Shown piece by piece: positions 1 through 11,072 of a DNA stretch of 64,000 nucleotides. Under the pieces are notes generated by a model. It searched no databases. It was given only the letters and a program-made list of their open reading frames with translations, and was not told the DNA's origin. The stretch's first letter is position 1, and every line of letters starts with the position of its first letter. This DNA comes from Miscanthus floridulus (Eukaryota; Streptophyta; Magnoliopsida; Poales; Poaceae). The position numbers and the translations under genes were made by a program. Location of the stretch: positions 79,052,570 to 79,116,569 of the forward strand of contig NC_089598.1 in the NCBI RefSeq assembly GCF_019320115.1, in the 5' to 3' direction.

Positions 1-1436
1 AAGCACTAACATGCTCACAAGAGCTAGGCGCATCGATTAGTGGCACTTTGGAGGTCGATTACGACATGGAACGAAGCTAACGCCGACCATGGCGGATGCG
101 GTGGCACAACAGTATTATGCCGGCGAAACAAGGCCAGTAATGGTGAAACAGAGAGTACAGGAAGCATCAGTGGCTCACCCCAATCGTGTTGAAGCAACAG
201 GCGAGACCGGAGAAGCTACGGTGACGCGTTTCGACGGTGACCGGGATCACGGCGGAGCGGACCTCGTCGACGACAGCGTTCCAGCGACTGCAGTGGGCAA
301 AACGAGCAGGCAAGAGTGGAATGAGCACTACAGCATCGAGACGAAATCCATAGAGCCAACCAGCAAGGGCAACGGCTCACCGGACGAGGCTGGCCACGGT
401 GAATCGGAGCTTCCGTCGATGTCGCCGGCCACGAGGAAGATGAACGTGTACTGCGAGCTCTCGACGAAATTAGGTGGTAGCAATAGCTCGGTCGAATGCG
501 CAAGGAGCAGGCAGAACTAGAACACTGGCTTTAGACGGGCTTGCTTGCGCTGAGGAGACGAGAGAAGCTCGCCGGAGTTGAGACGGCGGCGTCGGGAAAA
601 CAGAGAGAAGGAAGAAAAACGAACGGCGACTTCTGGGCTTATAGCGCGGCAAGGAGCGCGCGGAATCGACACGCAGCGTGCTCCCCAGCGCCAGCGCGAA
701 GCTAAGGGCGGTCGTAGGCATGCCTGGAAGGCCGGAGAAGGACGCCGGCGGTGAGGCGGTGACGGCCTGTAGTTATCTGGATTTTTGAAGTATTTACAGA
801 TTTGCCACTGCGTCTATTTTTCAAATTACTCCCAAATTTTCTAAAGAAGTTGAAAATCTCCAAAAATGAAAGTTGCTCAAATTTTCAAACTCTACAACTT
901 TGCTTCTAGGAACATTTTCAAATTCTGCCTCCATTTTGAAATTTGAATTTGGGGATGCATTTGAGTATTTGAATCATTTCAAAATTACTCCAAATTTTAT
1001 ATGTAAACTTGAAAAACTTTGAATACCAAAGTTGATCCTTATAAAATAATCTTCAACTTTGCTTTTTACCTCAACCCCAAATTCCACATGGATTTTGAAT
1101 TAGACAAAAGGGGCAAAAATGACTTTTATGATTTGAATTTGAATTCAAATTTGATTTGTTTACCTTTTGCTTTAACTTTGATTTTTGACCAGTAACATGA
1201 CCCATTAGGGTTATTTGAGTCAAATGACACATGGTCTCACATGATCACATGAAATTTGACCCTTGTGGTCATGATCTTTATTTAGGGTTTTGAATCACAT
1301 CACATGAAATAATAACATTATGAAATAAACCTTATTTAGTGAATGCATTCAAAATTTTCTACTTTATGAATGCTTTGCAATGCATATGATGACATGTCAA
1401 ATTTTAGTGTTAGGTCAAAACACCAGAGGTGTTACA
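1..1436 (-). repeat. 3' LTR of chromovirus C (partial)
   Basis: The sequence matches 9435-10867 almost end to end and appears reverse-complemented in solo LTR B. Its inner edge is the terminal TGTAACACC (minus strand), adjacent to a polypurine tract. About 2.2 kb of the LTR lies left of the window. Differences from the 5' LTR are mostly transitions and are denser in the GC-rich part (1-780) than in the AT-rich part. The TATA motif of the other copies is altered here near 633-645. Reading frames inside it are not supported as genes. Confidence 0.93.
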
Positions 1437-1450
1437 AGCCCTTCCCCCTT
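1437..1450 (-). other. Polypurine tract of chromovirus C
   Basis: The minus strand reads AAGGGGGAAGGGCT directly against the start of the 3' LTR. This is the position and composition of a plus-strand primer for reverse transcription. The 150 bases between it and the chromodomain stop hold nothing else. Confidence 0.85.
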
Positions 1451-1606
1451 AAAGAAATCTCGTCCCAAGATTTAAAACTTAAGGCTAAGTAATGGAAAAG
1501 GAAATGTGTCAAGCTAACACATCATAACTTTATTCAAAAGGCTAGTGAGGGGGTTTTCCATTCGGTTAACAACAAGACAAGTTACAATATAGACAAGGTA
1601 TTGCAA

Positions 1607-2032
1607 CTAGATAGAAGCGAAGAAGTCAGGAAAGTTCTCTTCTAAGTAATCCTCGGACTCCCAAGTAGCTTCATCTTCCGTGTGTTGATTCCATTGTACT
1701 TTGTAGAACTTGATTGTACGTCTGCGAGTGACTCGATCTTTCTGATCTAAGACTCTAATGGGGTACTCGGCATAAGTCAAATCAGGTTCTAGTTCTACAT
1801 CACCAAAGTCGATCTCCTGGTCAGGTACTTGAAGACACTTCTTTAACTGAGATACATGAAAGATATCATGCACCGCTGACATGTGATCTGGTAGCTTGAC
1901 GCGATAGGCGACTGGTCCACATCGTTGTTGGATTTGAAAAGGACCTACATAACGGGGTGCCAACTTTCCCTGAATCCCAAAACGATGAACTCCTTTCATC
2001 GGTGATACCTTGAGGTAGACATAATCTCCCAC
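1607..2032 (-). pseudogene. Integrase C-terminus with chromodomain (chromovirus C)
   Basis: 141 residues are open. Residues ~26-48 resemble the GPY/F module (PRYVGPF...YRVKLP) of gypsy integrases. Residues ~88-135 (YPIRVLD...KVQWNQHTEDEATWE) are a chromodomain of the group found in plant chromoviruses. In the family this module recognises heterochromatic histone marks and steers integration; plant group II domains lack part of the classical aromatic cage, so ligand strength here is uncertain. The frame is shared with the segment 2075-2332 but not with the upstream catalytic core. It is the last coding segment before the PPT. Confidence 0.88.
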
Positions 2033-2074
2033 TTTGAATTCTAGCGGTCGTCTCCTCTTATCAGCATAGCTTTT

Positions 2075-3048
2075 CTATCGGGATTGAGCTATCTTCATAT
2101 TAGCTTGTATGAGTTTAACTTTCTCTTCAGCTTCCTTGACCACATCCGGTCCAAAGAACCAACGTTCTCCAGCTTCTGACCAATTTAAAGGTGTTTGGCA
2201 CCTACGGCCATACAGTGCTTCGAATGGTGCCATTTTAATGCTCTCTTGATGGCTATTGTTATACGAGAATTCAGCTAAGGGAAGGCATTCATCCCATTTA
2301 GCACCAAAGGAAAGGACACATGCTCTTAACATATCTTCAAGAATTTGATTTACCCTTTCAGTCTGTCCATCTGTTTGTGGATGATAAGCTAGAACTACGG
2401 ATAAGTTTAGTTCCTAAAGACTCATGTAGACTTTTCCAAAACTTGGATATGAACAATGACCCTCTGTCAGAGACAATGGTCTTGGGTGCCCCATGCAGAC
2501 TGAAGATTCTATCAAGATAAATCTTTGCATACTGCTCCGCTCGATATTTATCTCTGACTGGTAGGAAATGAGCTATCTTGGTTAGACGATCAACAATAAC
2601 CCATATTGAATTGTAGCCTGCAGATGTCCTAGGCAACCCTACTATGAAGTCCATACAGATATCTTCCCACTTCCAAGATGGAACTAGCAACGAATGTAAT
2701 GGACCTGCAGTCTTCATATGAACTGCTTTGACTCTCTGGCAAATATCACACTTGGCCACATATTGAGCTATTTCTATTTTCATTTTGGTCCACCAATATC
2801 TCTTTCTCAAATCATGATACATTTTGTTGCTACCCGGATGAATGGAGTATCTTGTAGAATGAGCTTCATCAAGAATCTGCTTTCGTAGCTCTGGATTTTT
2901 GGGTACTACCAACCTATCCTTGAACCATACGACATCTGATTCATCAATCTTGAAACATGTTGGTTTTCCAGATCTGACTTTATCCTTAATATGGGCTATG
3001 CCCTTACTTTTCTGTTGAGCAGCAATGATCTGATCTTTGATAGTGGAC
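2075..3048 (-). pseudogene. Integrase zinc-binding and catalytic core (chromovirus C)
   Basis: Integrase inserts the cDNA into the host chromosome. The HHCC zinc domain is visible (HSTRYSIHPG...CDICQRVK), followed by the core with MDFIVGLPR (first Asp) and IVSDRGS (second Asp). The third catalytic region lies close to the frame break near 2340-2360. Segment 2358-2912 and segment 2075-2332 are in different frames, and 2913-3048 continues upstream through further breaks. This is ordinary for the clade apart from its decay. Confidence 0.87.
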
Positions 3049-3691
3049 TCAACTACAATATTGGATAGGGAACCTTGTTCTATGATTTGTAAATTCTAGA
3101 TGCTCCATCTCTTGACACAATGTTCGCTGCATCGGTTCTACAATTAGGCAATGACAATGACTCTTGCGACTCAGGGCATCGGCAACCACATTAGCCTTGC
3201 CCGGATGATAATGCACTTCTAAATCATAATCTTTGATAAGTTCTAACCATCTTCTTTGCCTCATATTCAACTCTGACTGAGTGAAGATGTATTTCAAACT
3301 TTTGTGATCCGTATAGATATGACATATATTGCCCAATAAATAATGTCGCCAAATCTTGAGTGAATGGAACAACAACAGCTAATTCAAGATCATGGGTGGG
3401 ATAATGTTCCTCATGCTTCTTGAGTTGTCTGGAAGCGTATGCTATGACTCTGCCTTCTTGCATAAGAACACAGCCAATACCAATTCCAGATGCATCACAA
3501 TAGATATCAAATGGCCTCTCGATATCCGGTTGTGCTAATACTGGTGCAGTTGTCAGCAACTTCTTCAATGTCTGAAAGGCCTCTTCACATTCTGTTGACC
3601 ATACAAACTTAGTTTGATTTTTCAATAGTCTAGTAATTGGCTTCGCAATTCTAGAGAAGTCAGGGATAAACCGACGGTAATACCCTGCCAA
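3049..3691 (-). pseudogene. Gypsy RNase H and RT connection (chromovirus C)
   Basis: The segment starts with the RT thumb/connection motif ([20 protein letters not shown]). It continues into RNase H with [15 protein letters not shown] (catalytic DAS), the [21 protein letters not shown] block, and in the next frame [10 protein letters not shown] and [17 protein letters not shown]. RNase H removes template RNA during reverse transcription. The frame changes around 3370, inside the conserved block, showing a small indel. Confidence 0.88.
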
Positions 3692-3701
3692 CCCCAGGAA
3701 A

Positions 3702-4398
3702 CTACGAACTTGATGAACAGTTGTAGGTGCTTTCCAAGTTAAGGACTTCTTCTACCTTGCTCGGATCAACAGCTATACCTTCAGTAGATAGTACATGACC
3801 TAGAAATTGTACTTCCTCTAACCAAAATGCACATTTGCTGAATTTGGCATATAGTTGGTGGTCTCTTAACCTTTGTAGAACAATACGGAGATGTTCCGCA
3901 TGTTCCTCTTTGCTCTTAGAATAGATAAGAATGTCGTCTATGAACACCATGACAAACTTATCTAACTCAGGCATGAAAACTGAGTTCATCAGGTACATGA
4001 AATGAGCCGGGGCATTGGTTAGCCCAAAAGACATGACTAGATACTCATATAGACCATATCGGGTAGTAAATGCTGTCTTTGGCACATCTTCACGTCTGAT
4101 CTTAATCTAGGTGGTAGCCTGATCTTAGGTCTATCTTCGAAAATACCTTAGCTCCCGCAAGTTGATCAAAAAGCAAATCAATTCGGGGTAAGGGGTATTT
4201 GTTCTTGATGGTGACTTCATTTAATGGCCGATAGTCAACACATAACCTCAAGGTTTGGTCCTTCTTCTTCACGAAGATAGCAGGGCATCCCCAAGGTGAT
4301 GAACTGGGTTGAATGAAACCCTTGTCTAACAACTCTTGTAGTTGCATTTTTAATTCTGCTAGTTCCTTGGGTGGCATCCTATATGCTCTTCTGGACAC
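3702..4398 (-). pseudogene. Reverse transcriptase (chromovirus C)
   Basis: Fingers and palm motifs are present in order: [68 protein letters not shown] and [10 protein letters not shown] (the active-site pair DD). The two halves (4102-4398 and 3702-4085) are in different frames, with a break just after the SGYH motif. A second break at 3691-3702 separates RT from the connection domain. Confidence 0.9.
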
Positions 4399-4960
4399 TG
4401 GTGCTGTCCCTAGGTTTCAGATCAATTCTGAACTCTACGTCTCGGTCTGGTGGCAGACCAGGCAGATCATCGGGAAAGACATCCATAAACTCACATACCA
4501 CTGAAATTTTCTCGACTCCTTCAACAATAGTTGCACAGACTGTTTCCACTGTACTCTTAGGAAAGGGAAGTTGGATGAGAAGTTGGGTTTTGCTGTCAGG
4601 TGCATTTACCCTTATGGTTCTACGCAGGACATCTATGATAGCCCCGTGCTGAGTTAACCAGTTCATACCAAGGATCACATCTATATCTTGATCCTTTAAT
4701 ATCAGCATATTGGTAGGGAACTCATAACCTCCCAAATCAATAGGTACATGCTGAACTACCTCCCTTGTATAGATTCGTCCCCTAGGCGACTGTATATGAT
4801 AGGGTTCTTTTGTTTCCCCAATAGCTATCCCATGCTTCACAACAAATGTACGATTGATGAATGTATGGGATGCACCAGAATCAAATAAGGTAATTGCAGG
4901 ATGCTTAGCAATGGGAAACATACCCATCATAACTGGTTCTCCTTCTGGAATAGATTCCAC
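4379..4960 (-). pseudogene. Aspartic protease and RT N-terminus (chromovirus C)
   Basis: 193 residues are open. Residues 23-33 contain the retropepsin-type active site (LFDSGASHTFI, Asp at residue 27), followed by LGMNWL near residue 96. The last third is the linker into RT (VFPDDLPGLPPDRDVEFRIDL). Protease would cut the Gag-Pol precursor in the particle. The active-site triad is intact, but neither Gag nor RT is in the same frame. Confidence 0.87.
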
Positions 4961-5084
4961 TTGAGTATAGAATACCCTTCTAGTTTTCTTGTCAGCCTGA
5001 CCCTTCTGATTGATCTGAGCATTACCCTTGTACTGATTCTGAGCTTGAGTAACAGGGGCTTTGGGTGCATCAGGATTGTTCTTC

Positions 5085-5931
5085 CTAGGATACGGACATT
5101 CTCAGGGAAAAATGTCTAGGTTTACCACAATTATAACATGGAAAATTGTGATTCTGGGGAGTAGCATTGCGGTTTGCATTATTTGTATTGTTCTGCTGCT
5201 GCTGGTGCTTGATGAGTATAAGGCGTATTAGTTGCAGGGCGAATAAAGATCTACTGCCTGCTTTGGCCTTGTTGTGGGCGGAATGGTGCACGGCCATGAT
5301 TCTGAGGATGGTATACGATCTTCTGACGCTTTCCACTCGACGATCCGGAAGCAAATATTTTCTTCTTCTTCGCCTCCTTGTGTCGGCGGTAATTCTCCTC
5401 TGAAGCGATAGCAATGTTGATTGTCTCGTGGTAAGTTGCGTTACCACAAGTTGCCATCATGGTCTGAAGTTTAGTGTTCAGGCCTCTAAGAAAATGATTC
5501 TTTTTCTTCCTGTCAGTATTCACATACTCAATAGCATACTGCGATAGGTGGTTAAAACGCCCAACATAATGCATCACTGGGTGCTCCCCTTGCTTAAGAG
5601 CCAAGAACTCTTCTAACTTCATGGTCATCACACCGTCTGGAATATAGTGTGCCCTAAAGGCATCCTTGAACTCCCTCCAGTTGATTTGGTGACCAGCGGG
5701 CTATACTGCCACCAAATTTGCCCACCAGGCACCAGCAGCTCCTCGGAGTTGCTGTGCCGCAAACCTAGGTTTCTGAACCTCGGTACAGTGAATTAGCTCG
5801 AACTTTTGCTCTATTGTCCTAAGCCAATCGTCTGCTTCTAAAGGTTCTTCTGCCTTAGAGAACACTGGTGGACGTGTGTCAGTAAAATCCACATAAGGTT
5901 GACTCGTCATTTCCATTATTACGATGGCCAC
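5085..5931 (-). pseudogene. Gag core and zinc knuckle (chromovirus C)
   Basis: The capsid-like core includes PLEADDWLRTIEQKFEL, RFAAQQLRGAAGAWWANL and FLALKQGEHPVMHYVGRFNHLSQYA, as in retrotransposon Gag. A basic stretch (RRHKEAKKKK) precedes a CCHC knuckle beginning CYNCGKPRHF. The last knuckle Cys is reached only in another frame, so an indel sits inside the knuckle near 5100-5115. Pieces 5701-5931 and 5251-5631 share a frame and are separated by stops; the knuckle piece is in a different frame. Confidence 0.85.
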
Positions 5932-6174
5932 GATTAGGGTATGGTGCCTGCTGGTTCTACGCCAACTCCCTTAATAGCCTAGCATTCTCTGTCCGTTGCG
6001 TTGACGAGTGCGGCTATGGCATCTGCCATAGTCGAAGGCATTGGTGGAGGATTTGGGCACTCATCATCATCATGCGAGCCACTAGCACCAGTTCGGGTGA
6101 TAGGACGAGGCATCTGTTAGAGAAACACATTTACTTACATTATTCTTTATTGAAAGCATTTAAAAGGTTTCATG

Positions 6175-6483
6175 CTACAAAGGGTCCTTATTTATATTAC
6201 ATGTCTTGTATCCCACAAGACAACCCTGGTTTTCTAGGAAAGCAGTAAAGGAACTACTTCTACTCCAAGCTCTCAGTCTTCGGCATCCGTGCCCATATCG
6301 GACGAAAACCTCATCTTCATCTGAGAAGTACACCAACTCCTCAGGATCCTCCTCCTCTTCTTCATTCTCGACTTCTCCTAGAGCTACAATCATTTCTTCA
6401 TCGGTAACTTCACCATCCCCATGAGGAGGATGAAGTTGAGCGTACAACAGGTGGACATTCTCATGAAGAATGGCATTGTCCAT
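6175..6483 (-). pseudogene. Acidic middle part of Gag (chromovirus C)
   Basis: The segment is rich in Glu/Asp (EVENEEEEEDPEELVYFSDEDEVF) and lies between the basic Gag N-terminus and the core. It is out of frame with the N-terminal segment, with a break near 6480-6490. I recognise no domain. The acidic composition could balance the basic tail upstream, but that is inference. Confidence 0.6.
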
Positions 6484-6541
6484 CTCCTAGGTCTTCTACG
6501 TAGAACTCCAACTCATGGACGCGTTCATTGGCCGCATCCTC

Positions 6542-6811
6542 TCATGTCCAGGCTTCATTCCGCAACTCCATGGTCATGGTGATACCCCTTTGCATTTCCG
6601 CCAGCTCTTCTTGATCTTTGGCATGAGCTCGATGAAGAGTGTTGAGCTCCTTGTTAAGGTTCTCGATGTTGGCGGGGTTGCTTGAAGATCCTTCCTCTCC
6701 TAGGTTCTTGGAACTTCCTTCACCAAGCTCGTGATTTCTTGGTGCCAATTGGTGACGAGGGACTCCATGAGGTCCGGTGGACTTGCGTGCGGTTTTCTTG
6801 GTCTTTGCCAT
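6542..6811 (-). pseudogene. Gag N-terminus with histone-H3-tail-like start (chromovirus C)
   Basis: 90 codons from the first ATG after the PBS. The protein opens MAKTKKTARKSTG, then PRHQLAPR. Against the canonical histone H3 tail this keeps the TK (Lys4) and TARKST (Lys9/Ser10) contexts and the P-R-x-Q-L-A block, with one extra residue between. The rest is low-complexity followed by a predicted coiled coil (NLNKELNTLHRAHAKDQEELAEMQ). The ATG is the natural gag start: it is ~370 bases after the PBS and nothing longer is open upstream. A TGA at the end of the segment lies where an Arg codon (CGA) is plausible. Confidence 0.75.
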
Positions 6812-7183
6812 AGCCTGTAGGATTTAAGGTAGGACTATAAGAATAGCTTGAGGATAATGGAGGTTAGCAAGAATGGGATTGACATTACTTACCCAACCAC
6901 TATTAAGGGGAATTATTATGCAATGTGCTCAAGCATGATGCATGAATCGATCTTACGAATCTAAGTACAAAAGATTTATATAATCATAAGTACTAGATTT
7001 TTAATACATAGGACAAACCTAATCATATTATCCGCCACAAACTTTCAAATAAGATCAGGATTGAGTCTAGATCAAAGGTAAGAAGAAAGAAATTGAACTT
7101 TCAAAATATCAAGTTTACTTTCTTTGATCCAAATCAATTTGAAGGTTTTCCAAAGTAACCTACAATGATCATAGATGGGAACT

Positions 7184-7195
7184 GCTCTGATACCA
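7184..7195 (-). other. Primer-binding site of chromovirus C (iMet-type)
   Basis: The minus strand reads TGGTATCAGAGC, the usual complement of the plant initiator-Met tRNA 3' end, two bases inside the 5' LTR edge at 7198. The gap 6812-7183 is untranslated leader, with no gene seen. Confidence 0.92.
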
Positions 7196-7197
7196 GC

Positions 7198-10100
7198 TGT
7201 GGCAGAACCTCCTAAGGAATCGGGCCCACGTGCACCTATCAGTTGTCTTAACAGACCTCGGATAGCGTACACGAGTTCCCAACAACTCAACAGGTCTGTC
7301 GGGTGTCCTCGGGAAACCTGAATCATCCACGATTCTCTTTTCAAACAGGATCCCAATCACAGATCATTGCAGATTACAACAGTTTATTCAAATATATACC
7401 AGAGTAAAAGATAGCGGAAGTCTTAAGATAACATAGTTACAAACCAGTTGTTTTCAAACTTACAATACCATAAGTGTCATACAACCATAGTAGCGGGATA
7501 ATATTACATTAACTTTATTTATCATACAAACTAGTGCCTTGTCCAAAGGCCATTCATCACTCCTCATCGTCATTGACTTCAAACACAGACATGCAGCAGG
7601 GACCAAAACAAGCCTGCGCATGCGACTCACCTGCAACAAGGGTTAACAAACCCTGAGTACAAAGGTACTCAACAAGACTAACCCGACATAACGGGATGTA
7701 AGACTTTAGAGATGCAGGGGTTTGGGGCAAGGTAAGGATGTAGCAAGATTCAAAAGTTCTTTGCCAAAAGCTTACTATTCTTCATTCTATTTTCAAGTTT
7801 TACCCCTAAGTTCTTTTAGTTCATTATCTCAACTAAATGTACATTTCCCATATTCCATTCCTTCTCATTCCATTCTCTTCTCATATTTTAGTAATTCACC
7901 AGTCCTACATTGCTTCTGTAATGAATCGAGTCTTCATATCCGCGGAGCACCGGCAATTCGAATTGATTCAATTCCCAGCTGGGGATTCCTTATCACACGA
8001 CATATGTAGAACTTAATCTTGCAGTACATCAACCTCGCTACCGGATCCTCCTATACTAAGCCGTCTCCACTGCCACCCGAGAGCACTAGCACACCTCAAA
8101 TCTAGGCCACATTCTAGCCACTGAGGGTACACGCTACTCCCGCCATCTCTCCACTCCCTAGTGCGTGGGCATTCGTCTTAGTATCAGATTAGCCGAAGTA
8201 GGCTTACCGGAGTATGTGACCAGTACTATAAAGTGTCTCGTTTAGAAGATCCACAATGAGTGGCCTTTAAGCGACATAGTCTGGCAACATTACCCAAAAT
8301 TCAAGATAAGTCACCTGACTAGTCTCTAGTTCATTCTATCTTCTTTCTTTCTTTGGCCAGTATGCCATCTTTGATTGTATTGAAACTTTTACTTTGAAAG
8401 CCTACCATAAAGCATACTAAGCATTCTACGCCTTTGTAAATGAAAACATCTTCAAGGATGGTAAACAATTATCAAGGTAGGTAATGCATCAAGTAGGTAA
8501 CATTTGAATTAAACAACTTAATGCAATAAGTAACATAGGTGATAAACTTTTCAAAGTAAACAAGGTAATGGCTTAATGCATAAACCGGGGCTTGCCTTCG
8601 TTGACGATCTCAGGTTCTCGGATCCGTACCACAATTATCGAATCCCGTGACAACCGGGGATTCTTCCAGAACTTGCTCAACTAGAATCATTTCACTCTCG
8701 GGTTCTACCTGAAACGATATAACATATGCCTTAACATGATGATAATGTAAACATGATGCTTTCATGGTACATGAAATGTAAAAACACCCGGCAAATGATT
8801 TTATTTCCCTGTACAGTTGCAAGCCAACAAAACCAACTTGCAATCCTACCATCAAGAACCACACATGTGTCTTAACCAAATGGATCTTGAAACCCAACTA
8901 GTCACAAAACATGACCAAAACAAGATCCAACACTAATCAAACACTTAGGGTTTGTCTTTATTTATTTTTGAATTAATCTGGAATTAATCCCAAGAGTGAA
9001 CTTGTTCCAAATGACCTGAAAATTTTATGTAAGCTTCCTCATGACAAATTAGTGTACCAAAACAAATTTCATAATTTTTGGAATTATACAGTGACCTACA
9101 AAAATCATGGAAATTGCATTTTTCAATTAATAGACTGAATATTTGAGCATTAAACATTTATTCAATTTCAAATTTTAAATCATACTAGAAACATGTATAG
9201 AAGCTACACACAAAATTTCATAATTTTTGGAGCTATGATTATTTTTCTACAAATTTCCAAAGATTTAGCACTATTCAAAACAGAAAATAAACAAAGCTCA
9301 CTATTCTCTCTCTTGCTCTCACTGACAGCCGGCCCCCCACCTGTCATCCCCAACCTCGGGCATTGACTTGGCTGCGACGGCGCTGACCGGCGCTAATTCG
9401 CCGGTGATATCAGTGAGTCTAACAGCGATGGCCAAAGCACTAACATGCTCACAAGAGCTAGGCACATCGATCAGTGGCACTTTGGAGGTCGATTACGACA
9501 TGGAATGAAGCTAACACCGACCATGGTGGACGCGGTGGCACGGCAGTGTTACACCAGCGAAACAAGGCCAGTAACGGTGAAACAGAGAGTACAGGAAGCA
9601 TCAGTGGCTCACCTTGATCGTGTTGAAGCAACATGCGAGACCGGAGAAGCTACGGTGACGCGTTTCGACGGTGACCGGGATCACGGCGGAGCGGACCTCG
9701 TCGACGACAGTGTTTTGGTGACTACAGTGGGCAAAATGAGCAGGCAAGAGTGGAATGAGCACTACAGCATCGAGACAAATCCATAGAGCCAACCAGCAAG
9801 GGCAACAGCTCACCGGACAAGGCTGGCCATGGTGAATCGGAGCTTCCATCGATGTCGCCGACCACGAGGAAGATGAACGTGTACTGCGAGCTCTCGGTGA
9901 AATTAGGTGGTAGCAATAGCTTGGTCGAATGCGCAAGGAGCAGGTGGAACTAGAACATGGCTTTGACGGGGCTTGCTTGCGCTGAGGAGACGAGAGAAGC
10001 TCGCCGGAGTTGAGACGGCGGTGTCGGGAAAACAGAGAGAAGGAAGAAAAACGAACAGCGACTTCTGAGCTATATAGCGCGGCAAGGAGCGCGCGGAATC

Positions 10101-10867
10101 GACACACAGCGTGCTCCCCGTGCCAGCGCAAAGCTAAGGGTGGTCGTAGGCGCGCCTAGAAGGCCGGAGAAGGACGCCGGCGGTGAGGCGGTGACAGCCT
10201 GTAGTTATCTGGATTTTTGAAGTATTTACAGATTTGCCACTGCGTCTATTTTTTAAATTACTCCCAAATTTTCTAAAGAAGTTGAAAATCTCCAAAAACA
10301 AAAGTTGCTCAAATTTTCAAACTCTACAACTTTGCTTCTAGGAACATTTTCAAATTCTGCCTCCATTTTGAAATTTGAATTTGGGGTGCATTTGAGTATT
10401 GGAATCATTTCAAAATTACTCCAAATTTTATATGTAAACTTGAAAAACTTTGAATACCAAAGTTGATCCTTATAAAATAATCTTCAACTTTGCTTTTTAC
10501 CTCAACCCCAAATTCCACATGGATTTTGAATTAGGCAAAAGGGGCAAAAATGACTTTTATGATTTAAATTTGAATTCAAATTTGATTTGTTTACCTTTTG
10601 CTTTAACTTTGATTTTTGACCAGTAACATGACCCATTAGGGTTATTTGAGTCAAATGACACATGGTCTCACATGATCACATGGAATTTGACCCTTGTGGT
10701 CATGATCTTTATTTAGGGTTTTGAATCACATCACATGAAATAATAACATTATGAAATAAACCTTATTTAGTGAATGCATTCAAAATTTTCTACTTTATGA
10801 ATGCTTTGCAATGCATATGATGACATGTCAAATTTTAGTGTTAGGTCAAAACACCAGAGGTGTTACA
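7198..10867 (-). repeat. 5' LTR of chromovirus C (3670 bp, complete)
   Basis: Both edges are TG...CA: the minus strand starts TGTAACACC at 10867 and ends CTGCCACA at 7198 next to the PBS. It matches solo LTR B along its whole length in opposite orientation. A TATA motif lies at 10070-10076, followed (minus strand) by a GC-rich leader to about 9310 and then AT-rich sequence. The inner half carries AATAAA-like signals near 7380-7540. Open frames within it are antisense or leader frames that differ among copies and are not called genes. Confidence 0.94.
10070..10076 (-). promoter_or_regulatory. TATA box of LTR C
   Basis: Minus strand TATATAG, in the same LTR position as 17937-17943 in solo LTR B. 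AT-rich sequence lies upstream and a GC-rich leader downstream, as expected for the LTR core promoter. Confidence 0.6.
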
Positions 10868-11072
10868 ACAAGCCCACAAACATGTCATATGCTACCACTA
10901 GATCATTTTAAGCATACAAGCATCAAATTCATTTGATTTTCATGAATGAGCCTAAGACATGTGAGGAATGATTAGATGTACTAAACAAGTCCTTAGCATT
11001 AGATGAATGACATGTTAATCAACTTTATCTTGCTTTTTCTCAAAGGAGAGGCATGTCATATAATGGGGTGCA
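10868..11072 (-). other. Start of the 3' region of copia-1, cut by chromovirus C
   Basis: The sequence parallels copia-2 from ~46624 (ACAAGCCCACAAACATG and onwards), which is 3' untranslated Sirevirus sequence. ACAAG at 10868-10872 is the likely target duplication of C; its partner would lie left of the window. No gene is present. Confidence 0.75.

Larger units (their letters stand above)
1..10867 (-). mobile_element. Ty3/gypsy chromovirus 'C' (Tekay/Del-like), 3' LTR truncated by window edge
   Basis: Read on the minus strand the order is 5' LTR (10867 to 7198), PBS, gag, protease, RT, RNase H, integrase, chromodomain, PPT and 3' LTR. This is the gypsy order, and the C-terminal chromodomain makes it a chromovirus. 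The 3.67 kb LTRs, iMet-type PBS and gag style point to the Tekay/Del clade (inference). The coding region is split by stops and several frame changes, so the copy is dead. It lies in the 3' region of Sirevirus copia-1: the flank beginning at 10868 matches copia-2 from about 46624. The other flank is outside the window. Confidence 0.93.

Noticed and set aside
89..520. Open frame of 143 codons in the 3' LTR of C, with partial counterparts at 9445-9786 and 18227-18490
   Set aside because: It is antisense to LTR transcription, its length differs in each copy because of stops, and it has no recognisable domain. It follows from the GC-rich LTR leader.
9601..10131. Open frame of 176 codons along the LTR C leader
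   Set aside because: Cys/Ser/Arg-rich text without a domain; the same region in solo LTR B is split differently, so it is not conserved as protein.
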